A stretch of DNA of 64,000 nucleotides from positions 682,001 through 746,000 of the forward strand of contig JAQGDQ010000035.1 of the NCBI GenBank assembly GCA_030141605.1, given 5' to 3'. Shown here piece after piece: positions 47,161-57,785 of this stretch. The translations under genes were made by a program, and so were the position numbers. The notes under the pieces were generated by a model, which saw nothing but the letters and a program-made list of their open reading frames with translations, was not told the origin of the DNA and did not search any database. Source of the DNA: Tubiluchus corallicola. Its lineage: Eukaryota > Priapulida > Priapulimorpha > Priapulimorphida > Tubiluchidae. Numbering within the stretch: the first letter of the stretch is position 1; each line of letters opens with the position of its first letter.

Positions 47161-50100
47161 ATGGCTTCCTCATCTGAAGTTAAATACAACCTGCTCGAGA
47201 AAATAGCCAACCGTGAAAGGAAGGAGAACGTTTTTGAAATGGTGTGGAGAGGATCGAATTTAGTTATGACCGTTTTCTTTCTTTTAGCTGCATCTGTGCA
47301 GGTGCGTGTATTATTGTTTCATATAGCTTTAGATAAGATTGTATTTATACTTATAATCGTCCCGCGTAATGTTGTGGGTGTAAAGTACTGACAGCAAGCA
47401 GTCTGAGTACATGATTCTGTTACTTCCCACACATATTGTGCTATTTAGAGTAGCCAAAAATTGAAAAAAAATAGGAAGATTTTTATTTCTGTAACTTTGT
47501 TGAACTTATACGAATTATGTAAGTTGAACTTATACGAATTATGTAAATGTAATGCATTTTTTATTTTTTACAGTTTAATGATCCGGACCCATACATATGG
47601 GTGGTAAGTATAAGGATCTGAAATACTGAATACGTAAAAAAATCTGATTTAATTTGATTTAACGTTAAACCGCACTGTATTTTAAAATTGCTCAGGTTAT
47701 ACAGGCCGTCACATTGTTCATAGTAAGTGAGGTTATGTCCACCGTATGAAACTAAAAATAGCAATCTAGGAGTTTAGTGGTCAACCTTTGTAATCTGATG
47801 TAATTATAATTTCATAAATTCATAATTATTTTATTAGTGCCAAAACAGGTACAAAAGAAGAAACAAGAAGTATATGTTGACACTGCAAACATGGAATAAA
47901 CATTGTTGATAAAACAAATTTATATATTCTAAGATCATTCCTGTTAGTTATTTTACTCATTTATATTAAGAGTTTGGCAATTAGTACTTAAAATAAAATG
48001 TGTTACATTTGGTCTCATTTTCAGTGGTATGATCATTACATAGTATTTTTACATCATGTTTCAAAAAAGATTTTTCTACATGATCAATAAATGTCTTAAT
48101 TACTTCTAAATCACTATTTACCATGAAAAATATAAACTTATCACCACCGCTCGTTAATACAGAAATTCTGGTACAATTACGTTGATGCGTTTATAATAAT
48201 TTTTCTGTAAGATCTTTGTAATATGGACATCTTATAACAAAATGTAGTTCGTGTTCGATTTCATATCTTAAGCAGTATGAACATACACGATTTTCAGCCG
48301 GAATTTTCCTAGAATTTTCCTTAACGTATCTCTCTTTAGATCCCATATAAATTTTTGCAAGTTAATTTCATTGCAAACTTATACTAACTAATACTATCAG
48401 GCCTGATTGTGTTATATTAGCCTTCCAGGAAATGGCGACAAGTGTTTAGTCGGTTCACTTATATAGAACTCTTATATAGAATCATACTGTGCACGATTCA
48501 TTACTGTATTACTATTATAATTAACTGTTATTTTGCAGCCTCTATACAGTGTAGCCGGTTGTCTTACTCTTGCTATTGTTCTGTCGCCGAAAGCAGCTGG
48601 TAAGTCCTTGGTCAGCAAAATTATATCTGAGAATTTAATTGAGTTGCAGTCTTTTCAGCTGCGTTAGTGTCCCGTTTTCATACTTAAAGGGGAAGAAAGG
48701 AAAATTTTGAAGTATATCCCGAAAATTTTCCGTACAAAGTTATATTACTTAACATTACGCCTACTTGTTTGAAAAACTTGTCTGAAAGACTTCACGCCAA
48801 CTGGTAAAACTTCACTGCATCACTATCTCAGTGTGCAAAACTGGCTCGCCAAAAATATATTTACTGACAATATAAAGTATTAATACTTTTGTTTAGTTTG
48901 CGAAGCGTTCTGCGAGTGCTCCGATTATTTTTTCAAATCTTACGAAAAGTTATCTAAACTCGTGTTAAATTGTTGTTAAAATACCTGGGCTTAACATTTA
49001 AACTTACAAGTGTTATACAGCGTTACTGTTAAGGCAAGTTCTATTTGTAATGACAGGCTGTGAGTGGTGCGAAATTTCAAAACGAAATTTTAAGCTTTAC
49101 GTCCTTCAATATTATCGCGCTTTTTCCATGATATTACAGCTATGTACCATGCTTTTTTATATAAACATGTGGTCGTTATTTATTATATATTTAAAGCGAT
49201 ATAGCGATTTTATACATCTGCTCTAGTCAGCATAGCAGCAGAAGAAAACAACCCTCAACTGCAAATATACACTAATAAAGCGTCGTTGATAACTGGAAAG
49301 AAAATAGAAATTAAATTAGTATGTGGTTTCTGAAATACCCGTATAAGTAATTAAAATAAATCAAATAATTTATTTTATAATTCGCTAGGTTTGCGTGGAT
49401 ATAAATCCACACATATAATAATTTCACCAAATACATAAAATATGTGGGTATTTTATAAGGTATATGTTACGACCTCTTACAGAAACACTTCCCAGCTTTT
49501 GAAATACTCTGATAACTCATGTCAGGTAAAATTTCTTTTTCCTAGTTCATCCAACATGGAAAGGCATATGCGCAGTATGGATGATGCTCTGTTTAGCTGG
49601 ACTGTTATATCTTACGTATCGGACCATACTCCTGCTGGAAGGGAAAGTTACCAATCCTTTTCAGCATGAGGAGGGCAGGTAAACCCAAAATTCCGGTTCA
49701 TAGGTTCATAGGTTTCTCACAAAGTCAGTGTATGGCATGAAATAATTACTGATTAATACAGAAATTACTCAGAGAATTAATATTACACCAACGGTATGTA
49801 GGTCCTTAATATTGTAACGATGCGGGGTCCTCACTATCAGGGTGTCTGATTGGTGGCTTTCCTAGTCAGTTCATTCGCTCGTATTTTGGAGGCCAAGTAG
49901 TCCAGGTTCAATGTCATTATGATGAAAGCTTTATAAACACAGACAGAGATTTGTATAAATAATTCGCTATTGAAGTTGTCCTATGTACTTCATGCTGGTT
50001 GTGTCTTTGGAACAAGTCTGTGACGGTCCGTTTACCTGCTGAATCAACGAGGCCATTTTATGTCAGGGGTTTTATACCCGGTATGCAATGCTAGTGTGCA

Positions 50101-52241
50101 ATGTCTTCCTAATAGATCGAACCATCAACATATAGGGGTAGGGAGTGAAAATAAATGGCATTTCGCCGTTGTAACACTATTGTAAATTACTCTGCAGCAT
50201 AACAACATACATTACATTTTTTTAAGTTGTCACACCCAAAAGTAAACTGGATCTTTGAAGAAGTAAGAAATGACACTTCCAAAAATGAAAGCAGTCTTAG
50301 CGCATCTCGTATTGCAGTCACGCTAGCTGCTAAAGCGTGGGAAACGATCTTGCTATCTGCAGATCCAGAGCATAGTTAAAGCAGAAACAGAAATGCTGCA
50401 AAATAAAACAAAAAAGTTGGCACAGCAAAAAGCAAAATTGAAACCACAAACAGAAAATTGACTGTAACTGACATGTGGCGACGTTTTATTGGTTGATTGT
50501 AGACTACAGTGAAGAAGCCAGGTTATGGTTGAATGCATACTGCAGTAAGGAAGCCAAGTGATGGTTGAATGAAGACTACAGTAAAGAGGCCAGGCGATAG
50601 TTGAATGGAGACTGCAGTAAGGAAACCAGGAGATGGTTGAATGTAGACTGCAGTAAGGAAACTAGGAGATGGTTGAATGCAGACTGCAGTACGGAAGCCA
50701 GAAGATGGTTGAATGCAGACTGCAGTAAGGAAACTAGGAGATGGTTGAATGAAGACTACAGTAAGGAAGCCACGTGATGATTGAATGTAAGCTAAAGCAT
50801 GGAAGCCAGGTGATGGCTGAATGTAGACTTCAGTAAGGATGCCAGGTGATGGTGGAATGGAGACTACAGTAAAGAGGCCAGTCGATAGTTGAATGGAGAC
50901 TACAGTAAAGAGGCCAGGTGATGATTGAATGTAGACTACAGTATGGAAGCCAAGTTATGGCTGAATGTAGACTACAGCAGGGAAGACAGGTGATGGTTGA
51001 ATGTAGACTACAGCAGGGAAGACAGGTGATGGTTGAATGAAGACTACAGTAAGGAAGCCAGGCGATGTAGAGAAAAATGGCGAGTTTGGAGGTTCTGAGT
51101 AGTATCATAGATTGACAATGGCGTGAATGCAGGAGATCCGTCGTTGATTACATTACATTTCGTCTAATTGAATCAAATTTGTTGCTGATATTGTTATGTA
51201 ATTTGAGTTTAAGCTGATGATTTTATAAAAAATCGAATTTGTTTATGATTAAATATCGTGGAAAATCTTTAATTATTTTGAATTTATGAAAAGTAATTAT
51301 GACTAAACTGAATGCAGTGGATTTACCACTGATGTATTTAAACTGTTATTTTGGCATGAAGAAATAGGCTTGTTATTTCCTATTATAGGTTACAGATTAC
51401 AGCCTATTGAAAGTATTATAAATTAACGATTTTTAGGGAGATGGGAGGTCTTCTGATTGTTACGGCTTGGCTTTTCATTTGTCTCTGTTTGAGAATCAAG
51501 TTTACGGAGTAAGTATAATAATTATTATATACTTATTATTCACATACTTATTATACTTAGTATACATTATATGACTAAAATCATTTACTACCTACTGAAT
51601 AATATACTTTTTATTATATAACAGCATTGTACGATGTGAAAACACAATAGAGTTTCAATCAATCAAGGTGCAATAAGCTTTTTACATAAGCACATGTACG
51701 CATTCATCATAGTTGTTTTAGCTGTTAGCTGTTTCAGATTGATTCTGAAAACTTAGGTCAACATCAAGCTCAGATGCATTTGGCAGTTTTGGTAAACTGC
51801 AGTTTTGCTTTTGGGTGCCAAACTATTAGTTCTCGAGACTCATGAGCATTTAAACTGCAGTTTTGCTTCTGGGCGCCAAACTATTAGTTCTCGAGACTCA
51901 TGCGCATTTAAACTGCAGTTTTGCTTTTCGGCGCCAATTGCTTGCCAAACTATTATTTCTCGAGACTCATGTGCATTAGAAAATCATACACGTTAGGTCT
52001 ACATGTAATTATAATGTGATAGACATAAAATTTGAACAATAACTAATGTTTCAGTAACAACCTTCTTTGTTGCAGGTCAAAAGAAGGTGATCAGTCACGG
52101 AGACAACTCTGTATTTTAATCGTTGCTACGGTTGCAGTCGGTCTTATACCGCTCCTCTTTTGGGGATTATGCTTAATCCCAGGAGTAGGTGACGATATGC
52201 ACCACTGTGGGGGCAGCACCTGCACAAAAACTGAACTATGA
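47161..52241 (+). CDS. TMEM220: TMEM220 family membrane protein (complete, six coding exons)
   Basis: Exons 47161-47301, 47574-47603, 48539-48599, 49546-49678, 51437-51508 and 52076-52241 join in phase with GT-AG borders to 603 nt (200 residues; human TMEM220 is about 160, the difference being mostly a longer N-terminus here). The diagnostic order is LLAASVQ, FNDPDPYIWV (NDPD motif), PLYSVAGCLTLAIVLSPKAA, WKGICAVWMMLCLAGLLYLT, a loop ending QHEEGRE (human HEEEGRE), GGLLIVTAWLFICLCLRI, and a final hydrophobic segment ILIVATVAVGLIPLLFWGLC. That gives about five membrane spans, the first near residues 32-47. An in-frame TGA lies seven codons upstream of the ATG. The molecular function of the family is not established. 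Confidence 0.93.
47574..47603 (+). CDS. TMEM220: TMEM220 30-nt exon 2
   Basis: The shortest TMEM220 exon encodes FNDPDPYIWV and nothing else, between a TTTTTTACAG acceptor and a GTG|GTAAGT donor. It keeps phase 0 on both sides, so skipping it would remove the family's NDPD motif without changing frame. Confidence 0.88.
48010..48375 (-). mobile_element. LINE C-terminal fragment with CCHC-type knuckle
   Basis: The minus strand of TMEM220 intron 2 encodes RYVKENSRKIPAENRVCSYC then LRYEIEHELHFVIRCPYYKDL. This is the Cys-X2-Cys...His-X4-Cys tail common at the end of non-LTR retrotransposon proteins (RxCxxC...E.HFLxxCPxY). A stop and then a further readable stretch (SGGDKFIFFMVNSDLEV) follow. No reverse transcriptase remains. 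Confidence 0.7.
48681..49045. repeat. Dispersed repeat, copy B (TMEM220 intron 3)
   Basis: Partner of 27,571-27,970: CTTAAAGGGGAAGAAAGG start, CAGTGTGCAAAACTGG, TTACTGACAATATAAAGTA, GTGCTCCGATTATTTTTT, AAACTTACAAGTGTTATAC. Confidence 0.6.
50490..51066. repeat. 36-bp minisatellite, about 16 units (TMEM220 intron 4)
   Basis: Units follow GACTRCAGTAAGGAAGCCAG then GYGATGGTTGAATGWA and keep a 36-bp period over about 577 bp. Because 36 is a multiple of 3, the minus strand is open across many units as a 12-residue Cys/Leu/His repeat. Nothing indicates that it is translated. Confidence 0.9.
51794..51977. repeat. 58-bp triplication (TMEM220 intron 5)
   Basis: Three head-to-tail copies start at 51,794, 51,852 and 51,910 with AAACTGCAGTTTTGCTTYTG. 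Each contains CAAACTATTAGTTCTCGAGA. The third copy has a 10-bp insertion. Copies are nearly identical, so the expansion is recent. Confidence 0.9.
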
Positions 52242-52458
52242 TTATATTGGTTTAACATGTTCTTGTGTTACGAAGTAAATGATAATTTTTACTCCGTGCT
52301 CGTAAAATGCAAAACACGAAGGCAAAAAGACTACATAGTAGATCTATGAGTATTTGCCACTGAGAACCTTGTTTTTATGTTGTCTGTATGAGATTAGGGC
52401 CCTACTGGGATGGCTGTTAAACAGTATAGTATGAACAATGTTGGATAATATTATAGTA

Positions 52459-52566
<108 letters not shown>

Positions 52567-52745
52567 TTATTTTACATTTATAGTGCCAAAACATTCAAAT
52601 ATGATCCATAGGCTATAGTCTTTTGCACTTTGCAAGTTCACAGCAGCTGCTTATGTTGTACTGCCGTCCATTCGACATGGGTGTGTGTTTTGACACAGTG
52701 GACTGACAGAGGATGAAAGATTGCACTGCGGCCTAATATTAAGCA

Positions 52746-52751
52746 AATAAA
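52746..52751 (+). terminator. Candidate TMEM220 polyadenylation signal
   Basis: AATAAA about 505 nt past the stop, followed by T-rich sequence. The alternative AATAAA at 52,558 lies inside the microsatellite. Confidence 0.4.
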
Positions 52752-53117
52752 TGTTTAATCCAAAGCCACCATTAAAACCATGTCAACAGAATTGATTTAG
52801 CTTACCATTAAGTTCAAGAAAATGCCGGCCACGGAGTTAAGACACATAGTCCGACCTTTTGACATCAAATCCTTTGTCAAAATTTTTACAGTAACTCACG
52901 TATCCTTCTGTATAATTGTAATATTTAATATAACTTAAATACTATGTCTTCTTCTTCTTTTTATTGTTTTGTGTGACAATTATACCCCATGTGTGGGGTT
53001 CTGTCTGTGTCGTGGATCCACTTGTAACGTATTTATAATGTATAATGTATTGTAATGTATTAGCTATGTATTTGCTATGTATTGTAATGTGCTGGATCCT
53101 CAAATTATTTATTTGTG

Positions 53118-53555
53118 TAGCCTATTGGAGCTGGGCTGACGGCACGGGACGGAGACACAAACAATTTCATTACAGAAAACACCCTGAACTTACCTACGAT
53201 GTTGCCAACCTTAAAAAATTAGCCAACTAGGCCAGCAATTTGTGTGGTATTTCTTTATGCTTTTTAATTAATTTAACATTTGCGTGTTTATATCACCAGT
53301 CGAGTTTGTCAAGTAAATGTAATTGCAAATTTCCAAGCAACCTATCAAACGTTATTGCTTTGTATTCTTTAAAATGAAAAAAGCAACACTATTAAAATTC
53401 AAAATGATATATTTTGTGTATAGATGTCGCTTCAAGTATATATTCTTTGAGTGCCTTTATAGGCACTGCGATAGAAAATCCCTAATCGGTAATGGCATTG
53501 AAGCCCAACCAGTTGCTAGGGACGTAGTTTTTGTTCCTGACATGCCCGCGTAGGA
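53118..53555 (+). other. Two GC-richer stretches that may be exons of an unknown gene
   Basis: 53,118-53,221 reads SWADGTGRRHKQFHYRKHPE then LTYDVANLKKLAN and stop, after a plausible acceptor TTTGTGTAG. 53,462-53,552 reads KSLIGNGIEAQPVARDVVFV then PDMPA and stop, after TTTATAG. GC is near 50 percent in both, against about 30 percent around them. On the minus strand an equally good donor (CGTAG|GTAAGT, about 53,197) and an ATG frame (MSGTKTTSLATGWASMPLP) also exist, so strand and coding status are unresolved. Confidence 0.25.
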
Positions 53556-54340
53556 CCGAGTTTTCGACTTTTAGGAATCGCTAAAATTAATTTAACAAAA
53601 TACGATAATAAACGGTGCGCAAGGTGATGGGTTATTAATACGGTGAGTTTAATACTGATGATTTCAAATACTTAACTTAAGCTTTCAATTTCTTATTCCA
53701 TGCTACTTCAGTTTTTTTAAAATTAAAGTGCTAGCAAGGAAGTTTCAGTGTTTGCTGTGAAACATGTAAAATTTAATCTGAATACGTTGAAATATTGAGA
53801 TTATTAGTTTAGTTAATAAGTTTATTCAAACTTATAGTACAAATTACACATATAGTCTACACTATAAAGGGACCTATATTGATGGGACCAGTACTATTTT
53901 TCAAGAATGACTTACGTGAAAGGATTATTACTACAGAAACTTTGCGTTCGCGTGGCTAGTATTTGCTGTTACATGCATTTCTGCACTTGCTAGTTAGATG
54001 GTCATTATAGCCTCTGTATCTCGGAAACGCGTTACTCAAAAAGCAGGTGCTGTACCTCTCAATTCAGAGGTATTCAGTTGCGACGTAGTGCGTGCATGAG
54101 CTCATGCCTACTGTACAATTTTCGCTTTGGCAAACGCTTATGGAATGTTTGTGCTGTTGAAAATGATAAAAGTTGAGACTGACAGCAGTGTTAGCTCTTA
54201 GGCCAGCCTATATTGCGAATGCAATTTACATTGGATAAAATTCGCATTATTTACATTGAAAGTACAATAAAACTAAAAATCGATAAATAATATATACAAG
54301 CATAAATTAATCAAAATTGTGAGAGATCACTGAGCTATGG
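53556..54340. other. Intergenic, nothing recognised
   Basis: AT-rich with no conserved coding sequence. Confidence 0.5.
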
Positions 54341-54344
54341 CAAA

Positions 54345-54950
54345 AATGTTTTATAAAAATTCATTAAATTTGCAATATTTTAACAAACAAGTTTCGGCTA
54401 GGTTCCTACTAAAAACTGATGGACTGGATGAGTTGACAATGTCATAATTGAGGTCATTCCATATACTACAAATTCTATTTGAAAAACATATTTATAGAAG
54501 TTCAACCTAGAAGAATTGATAAAAAGTTTATAGTTATATCCCCACACATGTGTGGTGTCGGCAAAAGTGAAGAAATCTTCAAAGTTTCATACCTACCAGT
54601 TGATGAAGAATTTTATACACCGTTTTTAAATCCGAATAATGTAAACCAGTTTTAACTAGTTTACTCATATATGGATTGTAAACTGGCACCGATCAAAAAG
54701 CCTTTCCGTAAAATAACGCTGAACCCGTTCAGTGCAGTCAATGTTTTGGACTTGGTACGCGGTATGCAGTACTCTAGAAGCCTCACAAAAGACTTGGAAG
54801 CGGTAATTAAGTCATCTACATTATTTGTTAAGAAACATAGGAAAATCATGTTAGTTACACCAAAAGTTTTTGCTTCTTGTTGTTTACAATATGCAGAAAA
54901 TTTCGTATTCGTGCAAATAGCATTAACCTCAGTCATCACGTGTACTGCAG
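54345..54950 (-). mobile_element. LINE reverse transcriptase 3' end remnant
   Basis: Minus-strand frames joined by frameshifts read NNVDDLITASKSFVRLLEYC then IPRTKSKTLTALNGF, SKLVKTGLHYSDLKTVYKIL then HQLVGMK, and FTFADTTHVWGYNYKLFINS then SRLNFYKYVFSNRICSIWND. The last part reads LNYDIVNSSSPSVFSRNL. This matches the region after the catalytic domain of Jockey/CR1-type reverse transcriptases (LLEYCSPVW, YKILHG, FSNRxxxxWNxLP, VNxxS). The catalytic blocks are absent. Confidence 0.75.
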
Positions 54951-55273
54951 GGTTGGGTTTGCACGGCGTTCATTAAGTTTGTAATCTACTTAATATAAGC
55001 ATGCATAATTTTTATCGTATTTCAAAATGGGATAGAATATGAAAAATCACCCTGTTCAAGGAATGGAAACACATCCTTAAGTACAGTTTAAATTAATTAT
55101 CTTGTAGCATAGTTTGAACTCGTTTACCATTTAACACATCCTAAAGCTTTGTTTTGCCAGGAGAAGCAGTTAAATCGTTATTTTTTTCTGTAAAGCCATT
55201 GTCAAGTTCGGAAGACCAGACATTGCTTAATCCAAAAGACAGGATGGCCATAAAAATTGGAAGATTATAAAAA

Positions 55274-55275
<2 letters not shown>

Positions 55276-55363
<88 letters not shown>

Positions 55364-55371
55364 GCGTGTGT
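55276..55371. repeat. (GT)n microsatellite
   Basis: About 41 perfect GT units (55,276-55,358), then interrupted GCGT units. Cys/Val open frames over it are artefacts. Confidence 0.97.
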
Positions 55372-56815
55372 ACTACGTTACATGTTTTGTTGTCATTGCC
55401 CATTTACAGCGTGTATTAGAACGAAATATAGCACTGATCATAATTTTGTATTTTCATTTTTAACGCAGTTGTTTGAAGCTGATATTAATGCACTGTGCCT
55501 GCTCATTAGAGATTGTTTTCCTGTAATTAATGGAAAACGGTAACGAATAGCAGCGTGTACGCGACGTGGACAATTATATATTATTAGTGTGTAGACATTG
55601 TCATCCGCATTTTTTATTGTTTTTTCTGTTTGATTTTATTTTGTAATTCTAATAATTGTTAATAAATTTAAATAAAAAATATAAACAAGCAACAAGTAAT
55701 TATAAATATGGAGAAGTACCCTAGCTGTTTCACCCTATTTTTTAGTTTGATGAGCTTTTGTCTACTATTTTTAGTTTAGTTACTCCGCAAATCAAATGGA
55801 ACTGCTGCGCAATTCTGCTTTTCTGTGTGTGCGTTGAGTTTTTGGAATACAAAATTTGGAATGACACATTCCCGAAATTTTCAAAAGCACTTCAGTAAGA
55901 AGAAAATTAAGAGAGTTCAAAATTCATAGATTTTTTTACGCACCAACACAGGTACCGCTGTTCAGCGATAGTAATTAAATGCTCACGCTGTACCAAAATA
56001 TCAAAATTATGCTCCAAATGGTAAGGTGCCATAAGAAATAAGGATTGCTTTTACCTGTCAGATTGCGTAGCGTTTGAAATCAATAGATGGTATTAATCAG
56101 GGATGTAGATTTACAGGCTCTAATTAACCTCATCATGTTAATACTGACATGTGAATTTCCCAATTTGATGACAGAGATTTACAGTTTGATGCAGGAAATA
56201 TTTCGAGATTAACATGCGCACTAATTATCTCGCCTTTTATCTGATGCGACTGTATGAGTTTCATACTCTGAAAGTGTCAAATCATTTGGAGTATTCTGAA
56301 GCAGAAAATGTTCAATAAAAGTAAAGTTTGATCGAAAGATGTTTGACTTTGTTATTGAAAAAGATACTGGCATTCTTTTGCAAAGGCGGTTTTCGCTTGC
56401 GAGATTTAGTTTGGACATTTTTAACTTGATTTTCTTACCACAAATGAATAAGAGATTGCATTAAAACCAGTCACCTACTTTATAGGTACAACAGGCGTAG
56501 GAGATATTATTATTCAGACTAAAAAATCATTTTGTATGCGTATGTCATTGTAAGAAGACTAAACACAATTTGGTTGAAACATGTTGTTAGATCTTTGAGC
56601 AAAAATAGTGTTCCTAACAAATCTTGATGAATTAAAGGAAAGTGAAAGCACTCTGTAAAGTAAGGTTGAAATTAATTCCCATGCGGCGTAGTTTAAACTC
56701 GCTTATCTGTTAACATGGTCTAAAGCATGGGTTTCGATACTCAAGGGATTACTCAAGGGTTACTCAAGAGATTAGAATTTTTACTTTGTAGTTTGTAAAT
56801 CCACATTTTACAAGG
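55372..56815. other. Intergenic, nothing recognised
   Basis: AT-rich; no supported gene. Confidence 0.5.
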
Positions 56816-56819
56816 TATT

Positions 56820-57045
56820 GCTGGCGACTCACGCCGATGACGTCACTATCAGCGGCGCGCATTTCAAAATCAAGAAGGCGGAACGCAGACTGTTTCGTGG
56901 TAAAAAGTTCGGTAGCTTCTTACAACCTAACGAGGCCTTAGAGTCAGCGACAAAGTATGCTCCTTCCATTTTCACAGTAAGAAATTTAAATTAGATCTTA
57001 GTTTATAATGTGCTTCGACTGCTTCCATTCCCCTTTAAGATACTC
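56820..57045. repeat. GC-richer block with CRE and AAGAAGGCGGAAC, possibly a dispersed repeat
   Basis: ATGACGTCAC (about 56,839) is followed 25 bp later by AAGAAGGCGGAAC. The right edge contains CCCCTTTAAG, the reverse complement of the CTTAAAGGGG that begins the dispersed repeat at 48,681. It could instead be a promoter for an unseen gene. Confidence 0.35.
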
Positions 57046-57626
57046 ACAGTCACTGATCACAAATCAAAAAATAGCCGGCTAAATGTCAGAATATTAATGG
57101 GAAGTGGTGCCGGCCAATTACTGGTATACGTCACAAATAACATCATTAAATACATTTTTTAGAATTTTTTGGAAAATTGGAAAAATGTGTGAAGGAGCCT
57201 AAAGATCCCTAGGCGCACAGGTTTCATGGCCAGTCCAGTACTATTGTTATAGTTGTGCCTATTGTTTGCAGAACTAACTGCCGTGTTTAACTGTCTTGAG
57301 GGAAGATTTTTCCATGAAAGCACACACATTAATAACGGTATAACAGGATCAAAATAACGAATGATAATTGCTGGTCGAAGCACATAATAATCGATGTTGC
57401 AAAGATTTCAAAGATTCTCATACGAGAGGGTCCCGAAAAGATAATGCATGATGATTAGTAGTTATAATGATAAGGTCGATAAGTAGAACCGCATTAACTT
57501 GTTACTGGTTTCACAGATCGATGACTTCTTGCCATTTCTTACTCTACATAGCTTCACAATTTCCCATCTTTGATACAGTCTGCATACCTGTTTGGTATTG
57601 GTATAAGTGGGAACTAGTAAATAGAA

Positions 57627-57627
<1 letters not shown>
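57046..57627. other. Intergenic, nothing recognised
   Basis: No coding region or repeat of note. Confidence 0.5.
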
Positions 57628-57628
<1 letters not shown>

Positions 57629-57713
<85 letters not shown>

Positions 57714-57785
57714 TGTAATAACAACAACAACAACAACAACAATAATAATAATAATAGTAGTAGTACTAGTAGTAGTAATAATAAT
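57629..57785. repeat. Compound (AAT)n-(AAC)n-(TAG)n microsatellite
   Basis: Pure AAT triplets for about 85 bp, then AAC (about 57,720-57,740), AAT again and TAG triplets. Confidence 0.95.

Noticed and set aside
47696-47728. Extra TMEM220 exon reading VIQAVTLFI between good splice signals
   Set aside because: The family alignment runs without a gap from FNDPDPYIWV to PLYSVAG, and including it would insert residues with no counterpart. A rare alternative exon is possible.
49442-49669. 75-residue plus-strand frame overlapping TMEM220 exon 4
   Set aside because: It is out of frame with the conserved TMEM220 reading and starts in the intron.
50490-51066. Possible CRISPR-like array
   Set aside because: There are no unique spacers; the whole 36-bp unit is repeated, and this is a eukaryotic intron.
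50830-51108. Cys/Leu/His 12-residue repeat protein on the minus strand
   Set aside because: A consequence of the 36-bp minisatellite period; no start context, promoter or splice support.
54671-54976. 101-residue plus-strand frame
   Set aside because: Antisense of a LINE remnant whose minus-strand reading matches reverse transcriptase C-terminal motifs.
55257-55543. Cys/Val repeat frames
   Set aside because: Translation of the (GT)n microsatellite.
56221-56418. 65-residue minus-strand frame
   Set aside because: Short, AT-rich, no recognised motif and no splice or promoter support.
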